Origin: Maribacter hydrothermalis
GTDB lineage: Bacteria > Bacteroidota > Bacteroidia > Flavobacteriales > Flavobacteriaceae
DNA: 64,000 bases
Reading direction: 5' to 3'
Assembly: GCF_001913155.1 (NCBI RefSeq)
Contig: NZ_CP018760.1
Coordinates: forward strand, 186,001 to 250,000
This document shows positions 59,080 to 64,000 of the stretch, in pieces; position 1 is the first letter of the stretch; the number at the start of each line of letters is the position of its first letter. The notes below the pieces were generated by a model. That model saw only the letters and a list, made by a program, of their open reading frames with translations, made no database searches and was not told where the DNA came from. A program made the translations under genes and the position numbers.

Positions 59080-60054
59080 TTAATTTGCCTCTACTTCTTC
59101 CTTAGATTCAACCGCAGCTAAATATCGTTCTGCATCCAAAGCCGCCATACAACCTGTACCTGCAGCTGTAATTGCCTGTCTATATTCTTTATCTTGAGCG
59201 TCACCACTTGCAAAAACACCTGGCAAATTAGTTTTGGTAGATTTACCTTTTGTAATTAGGTAGCCCGTTTCATCCATATCTAATTGGCCTTTAAATATAT
59301 CGGTATTCGGTTTGTGCCCTATTGCTATAAATATACCTGTGATAGCAATTTCTTCTTTTTCTCCAGTTTGGTTATTTACCATACGTAAACCTTCAACAAC
59401 CTGATCACCTAAAACCTCGTCTACTTCGGTATTATAGCGTACTTCAATATTCTTTAAACTATTAACCCTATGCTGCATAGCTTTTGACGCTCTCATTTCG
59501 TCTCTACGTACCAACATGGTTACTTTATTACAAATATTGGCAAGGTAAGAAGCTTCTTCTGCCGCTGTGTCCCCAGCACCAACAATAGCAACATCTTGGC
59601 CTTTATAGAAAAACCCATCGCATACAGCACATGCAGATACTCCTCCGCCTCGTAAACGCTGCTCACTTGGTATATTTAAATACTTAGCTGTTGCACCGGT
59701 AGATATAATAATGGTTTCGGCCTCTATGTGCTTTTCACCATCAGCCACTACTTTGTGGATACCTCCCACCTCTTTTGATAATTCTACAGAAGTAATCATA
59801 CCTATTCTTACTTCGGTACCAAAACGCTCAGCTTGTTGTTGTAATTGCACCATCATTGTTGGCCCATCTATTCCTTCCGGATACCCAGGGAAATTATCTA
59901 CTTCAGTAGTAGTTGTCAATTGACCTCCTGGCTCCATTCCTGTATACATAACAGGTTTTAAATCGGCACGAGCAGCATATATTGCTGCAGTATAGCCTGC
60001 AGGACCAGATCCTATTATTAATGTTTTAACACGTTCTATTTTCTCAGACATCAT
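59080..60054 (-). CDS. trxB: Thioredoxin reductase
   Basis: The 324-residue flavoprotein has the FAD motif IIGSGPAGYTAAIYAARA (14-31), the QLTTTTEVDNFPG segment, the redox-active CAVC pair (C142, C145) in SACAVCDGFFY, the NADPH motif GAGDTAAEEASYL and the closing ASGDAQDKEYRQAITAAGTGCMAALDAERYL. It moves electrons from NADPH to thioredoxin in the cytosol. An ATG one codon further in (60051) is also possible. A strong terminator follows. Confidence 0.97.
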   Translation of the reverse strand: MMSEKIERVKTLIIGSGPAGYTAAIYAARADLKPVMYTGMEPGGQLTTTTEVDNFPGYPEGIDGPTMMVQLQQQAERFGTEVRIGMITSVELSKEVGGIHKVVADGEKHIEAETIIISTGATAKYLNIPSEQRLRGGGVSACAVCDGFFYKGQDVAIVGAGDTAAEEASYLANICNKVTMLVRRDEMRASKAMQHRVNSLKNIEVRYNTEVDEVLGDQVVEGLRMVNNQTGEKEEIAITGIFIAIGHKPNTDIFKGQLDMDETGYLITKGKSTKTNLPGVFASGDAQDKEYRQAITAAGTGCMAALDAERYLAAVESKEEVEAN

Positions 60055-60084
60055 ATCAAGTAGTTCAGTTCTTATTCTCTATAA

Positions 60085-60092
60085 CAAATGTA
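60085..60092 (-). promoter_or_regulatory. -7 promoter box (TACATTTG) of trxB
   Basis: On the minus strand the octamer TACATTTG matches the Bacteroidota -7 consensus and lies 30 bp before the trxB ATG. No clear TTG -33 partner is seen. Confidence 0.5.
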
Positions 60093-60278
60093 GGTTTTTG
60101 ATTAAAAAACTTATAATTAAGTTATAAAAAGTTTTAATGCGGTTATCAATTATGAATATAACTATTATGTATTTTTATATTGTTATTTCGGCATTAAGAA
60201 ACTCTTAAAGTTCTGTGAAGAAATGAACCTCTCCCCCTTTTACACCGTAAGTACTATACAACCTTTATGCCCTATTAA

Positions 60279-60974
60279 ATGAAAATTTTAAAATGTGCCA
60301 TTGTAGACGATTCATTAACACAGCAAAAACTATTAGAGCGTATTATTGATAGTTACGAAAATTTAAGCTTAGTATATTCATTTAATAGCAGTGTTGAAGG
60401 ATTAAAAGTAATAAATACATCAAAAATCGATTTGTTATTTCTAGATATAGAAATGCCTATAATGAACGGATTTGAATTTTTATCCCAATTAAAAATTCAA
60501 CCTCAGGTTATTATTATCAGTAAAAGTCAGCATTATGCCTTAGAAGCTTTTGAATTTAATGTTACCGATTTTCTTTTAAAACCCATAACCAAACAACGGT
60601 TTACTATTGCCGTACAAAAGGCTATAGATAAAATAATGCTTCATAAAATAAAATTACCCGAAAATAAATTAATGGTTAAGCATAACCTTAAGCAAGTAGA
60701 ACTTAATATCAACGAAATCTTTTGGATAGAAGCATTAGGAGATTACATAAAAATAAAGACCAAAGAAAAAAATTATGTAATACTTTCTACTTTGAGCGGT
60801 TTTCATAAAAAGTTGAAAGATTCTAAGTTTGTTAGAGTACACAAATCTTATATCATCAATTTAAAAATGATTGATCGCTATAATCATGAATTCGCTGAAA
60901 TAACAGGTAAAAAAATTCCGATAAGTCGTACTAAAAATCTTGAACTAGATAAGCTCTTAAATTTCCTTGATTAA
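60279..60974 (+). CDS. LytTR-family response regulator
   Basis: The 231-residue protein has a receiver (CAIVDDSLTQQ with D10/D11, phosphoacceptor in LLFLDIEMPIMNG, K in LLKPIT) and a C-terminal LytTR DNA-binding domain (about 130-228: IFWIEALGDYIKIKT, FVRVHKSYIINLKMIDRY). No histidine kinase gene lies next to it, so it is an orphan whose partner is elsewhere. It is convergent with the formylglycine-generating-enzyme gene, with 5 bp between their stops. Confidence 0.9.
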   Translation: MKILKCAIVDDSLTQQKLLERIIDSYENLSLVYSFNSSVEGLKVINTSKIDLLFLDIEMPIMNGFEFLSQLKIQPQVIIISKSQHYALEAFEFNVTDFLLKPITKQRFTIAVQKAIDKIMLHKIKLPENKLMVKHNLKQVELNINEIFWIEALGDYIKIKTKEKNYVILSTLSGFHKKLKDSKFVRVHKSYIINLKMIDRYNHEFAEITGKKIPISRTKNLELDKLLNFLD

Positions 60975-60979
60975 ACAAG

Positions 60980-62116
60980 TTACTCCTTACTAAGCATATC
61001 TACCGTTGCTACCGTTCTAAAACCTGTATGTTCTAAGGAAGAATCCATACTAGAGCCCATTCTTGCAGATACTCTATAACTAGCGCAATAGGATGCGCTA
61101 CACAAAAAAGAACCGCCTTTAATTATTCTTTCTTTAGCCAACTGATTATTAGGTGTAAACGGACTCTCTGCCCCTGTAGGGTTTACAGATACTGAATTTT
61201 TAGCTTTAGTTTCTTTGTAATAATTGGTATTGTACCAATCACTGGTCCATTCCCAAACATTACCTGCCATATCATACAAACCATACGCGTTTGGTGGGTA
61301 TGATTTTACAGGAGCACGAAGTTCAAAACCATCGGCCATTGTATTCTCTACCGGAAACTCACCTTCCCAGGTATTTGCTTTTTCTTTTAAAACGGATGCA
61401 TCGTCTCCCCAATTATAAATTGTACCATAAGAACCTGCTCTTGAAGCCAACTCCCATTCCGCCTCTGTTGGCAAGCGTCTATTTGCCCATTCGCAATATG
61501 CTAAGGCATCTTCGTAAGACACTTGAACTACAGGGTAGTTATCCTTGCCGCTAATGCTACTTTTTGGTCCGTTTGGGTGTTTCCAGTTGGCTCCAATAGT
61601 CCAGTTCCACCACTGTGAGAAATCATATAAATTAGAAACCGAAGATTTTGATTTTTTAAAGGTCAAAGAACCAGGTTGCAAAATAGAATCGTGTGGTTTT
61701 TCCGTACCAACAGGAACTTGCTTTTTTAACTCTTCCCAATCTATCCCTTTTTCGGCAACGGTTATATAACCCGTTGCTTTTACAAAGGCCGCAAACTGCG
61801 CATTGGTAACTTCGGTGGCGTCCATAAAAAATCCGTCGACCATAACATCTATTGCTGGTTTTTCATGATTCATGGCGGTTTTATCATTACTTACTGCTCC
61901 TTGCTTAAATGAAGCTCCGGATACCCAAACCATTCCATCAGGAGCGGCTACATCTTTTGGTTGTTCAATTAAAACATTGTGCTTAACTACCTTTGCGTTC
62001 TCTTTAGCGTTCTCAGCTAGTTTTTCTTGAACCTTATTTTCCTTGGGCTCTGACTTACAGTTTACCAATCCTATTAAAAGTAAACCCAACCCTAAAAAAC
62101 GTACAATTTTATTCAT
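60980..62116 (-). CDS. Formylglycine-generating enzyme (sulfatase-modifying) lipoprotein
   Basis: The 378-residue protein carries a lipoprotein signal (LGLGLLLIGLVNC) and an FGE-sulfatase domain: MVWVSGASFKQGA, VDGFFMDATEVTNAQFAAFV, RRLPTEAEWELASRAG, DMAGNVWEWTSDWY. The catalytic segment is GGSFLCSASYCASYRVSARMG, with cysteines at about 339 and 344, the same C-x4-C spacing as in human and bacterial FGE. Active FGE turns the Cys of sulfatases into formylglycine. Unlike the GldK-like paralogues of gliding motility, it keeps both cysteines. An exported form would act on periplasmic sulfatases. Confidence 0.87.
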   Translation of the reverse strand: MNKIVRFLGLGLLLIGLVNCKSEPKENKVQEKLAENAKENAKVVKHNVLIEQPKDVAAPDGMVWVSGASFKQGAVSNDKTAMNHEKPAIDVMVDGFFMDATEVTNAQFAAFVKATGYITVAEKGIDWEELKKQVPVGTEKPHDSILQPGSLTFKKSKSSVSNLYDFSQWWNWTIGANWKHPNGPKSSISGKDNYPVVQVSYEDALAYCEWANRRLPTEAEWELASRAGSYGTIYNWGDDASVLKEKANTWEGEFPVENTMADGFELRAPVKSYPPNAYGLYDMAGNVWEWTSDWYNTNYYKETKAKNSVSVNPTGAESPFTPNNQLAKERIIKGGSFLCSASYCASYRVSARMGSSMDSSLEHTGFRTVATVDMLSKE

Positions 62117-62166
62117 AGTATAAATATACTTTCACAGTCTTTAATTCTATCCTAAATACCAAGATT

Positions 62167-64000
<1,834 letters not shown>

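Overview
This 64-kb window is AT-rich chromosomal DNA from a member of the Bacteroidota, most likely a marine Flavobacteriaceae of the Maribacter/Zobellia/Arenibacter type. The genus is an inference. The evidence is the many lipoproteins and secreted proteins with short signal peptides ending in AQ or SC, TPR-type histidine kinases paired with LytTR regulators, -7 boxes of the TAnnTTTG type, little Shine-Dalgarno signal, and families typical of this group (head-GIN/PspC/PadR module, DUF2461, DUF4442, DUF2141, hybrid kinases ending in AraC domains). No rRNA, tRNA, CRISPR array, prophage or intact IS was seen.

Layout. 1-5.2 kb: AlkB-like repair enzyme, an FAD oxidoreductase, a small secreted protein lying between two mosaic blocks of 6/7-bp tandem repeats, and RhlE helicase. 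5.2-7.9 kb: LytTR regulator plus TPR histidine kinase. 8.1-11.9 kb: small SnoaL/NTF2-like proteins with a peptidase E, a RidA lipoprotein and a TerB-like protein. 12.0-23.5 kb: the most interesting region, six co-directional genes: an NTF2-headed histidine kinase with four repeated sensor modules, a lipobox-bearing beta-propeller histidine kinase, a single-domain receiver, a receiver fused to a class III nucleotide cyclase, a membrane protein resembling the Pycsar effector family, and a TPR membrane-bound class III cyclase. Together they look like a phosphorelay that sets cyclic-nucleotide levels and feeds a membrane effector.

24-40.7 kb is mostly housekeeping and accessory enzymes: SDR epimerase, VOC protein, S9 peptidase, EEP phosphatase, M23 lipoprotein, alpha/beta hydrolase, PaiB, a frameshifted DoxX, OxyR, PBP4, MsrA, NudK, an exported MlrC-like M81 protein and MddA-like methyltransferase. 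40.9-50.7 kb is a minus-strand run of surface lipoproteins (LRR, Kelch, NTF2-like, collagen-like) followed by a TPR hybrid kinase with an AraC output and an AraC-TPR regulator split by a frameshift at an A8 tract.

51-59 kb holds an AIM24-like protein, a DUF4442 thioesterase-fold protein, a PadR-PspC-GIN envelope-stress-like operon with a clear palindromic operator, a dipeptide epimerase/PLP-enzyme pair and a lipocalin-like protein. 59-64 kb has TrxB, a LytTR regulator, a formylglycine-generating enzyme with both catalytic cysteines, and the C-terminal part of a GH2 beta-galactosidase cut by the window edge. The last two suggest use of sulfated polysaccharides.
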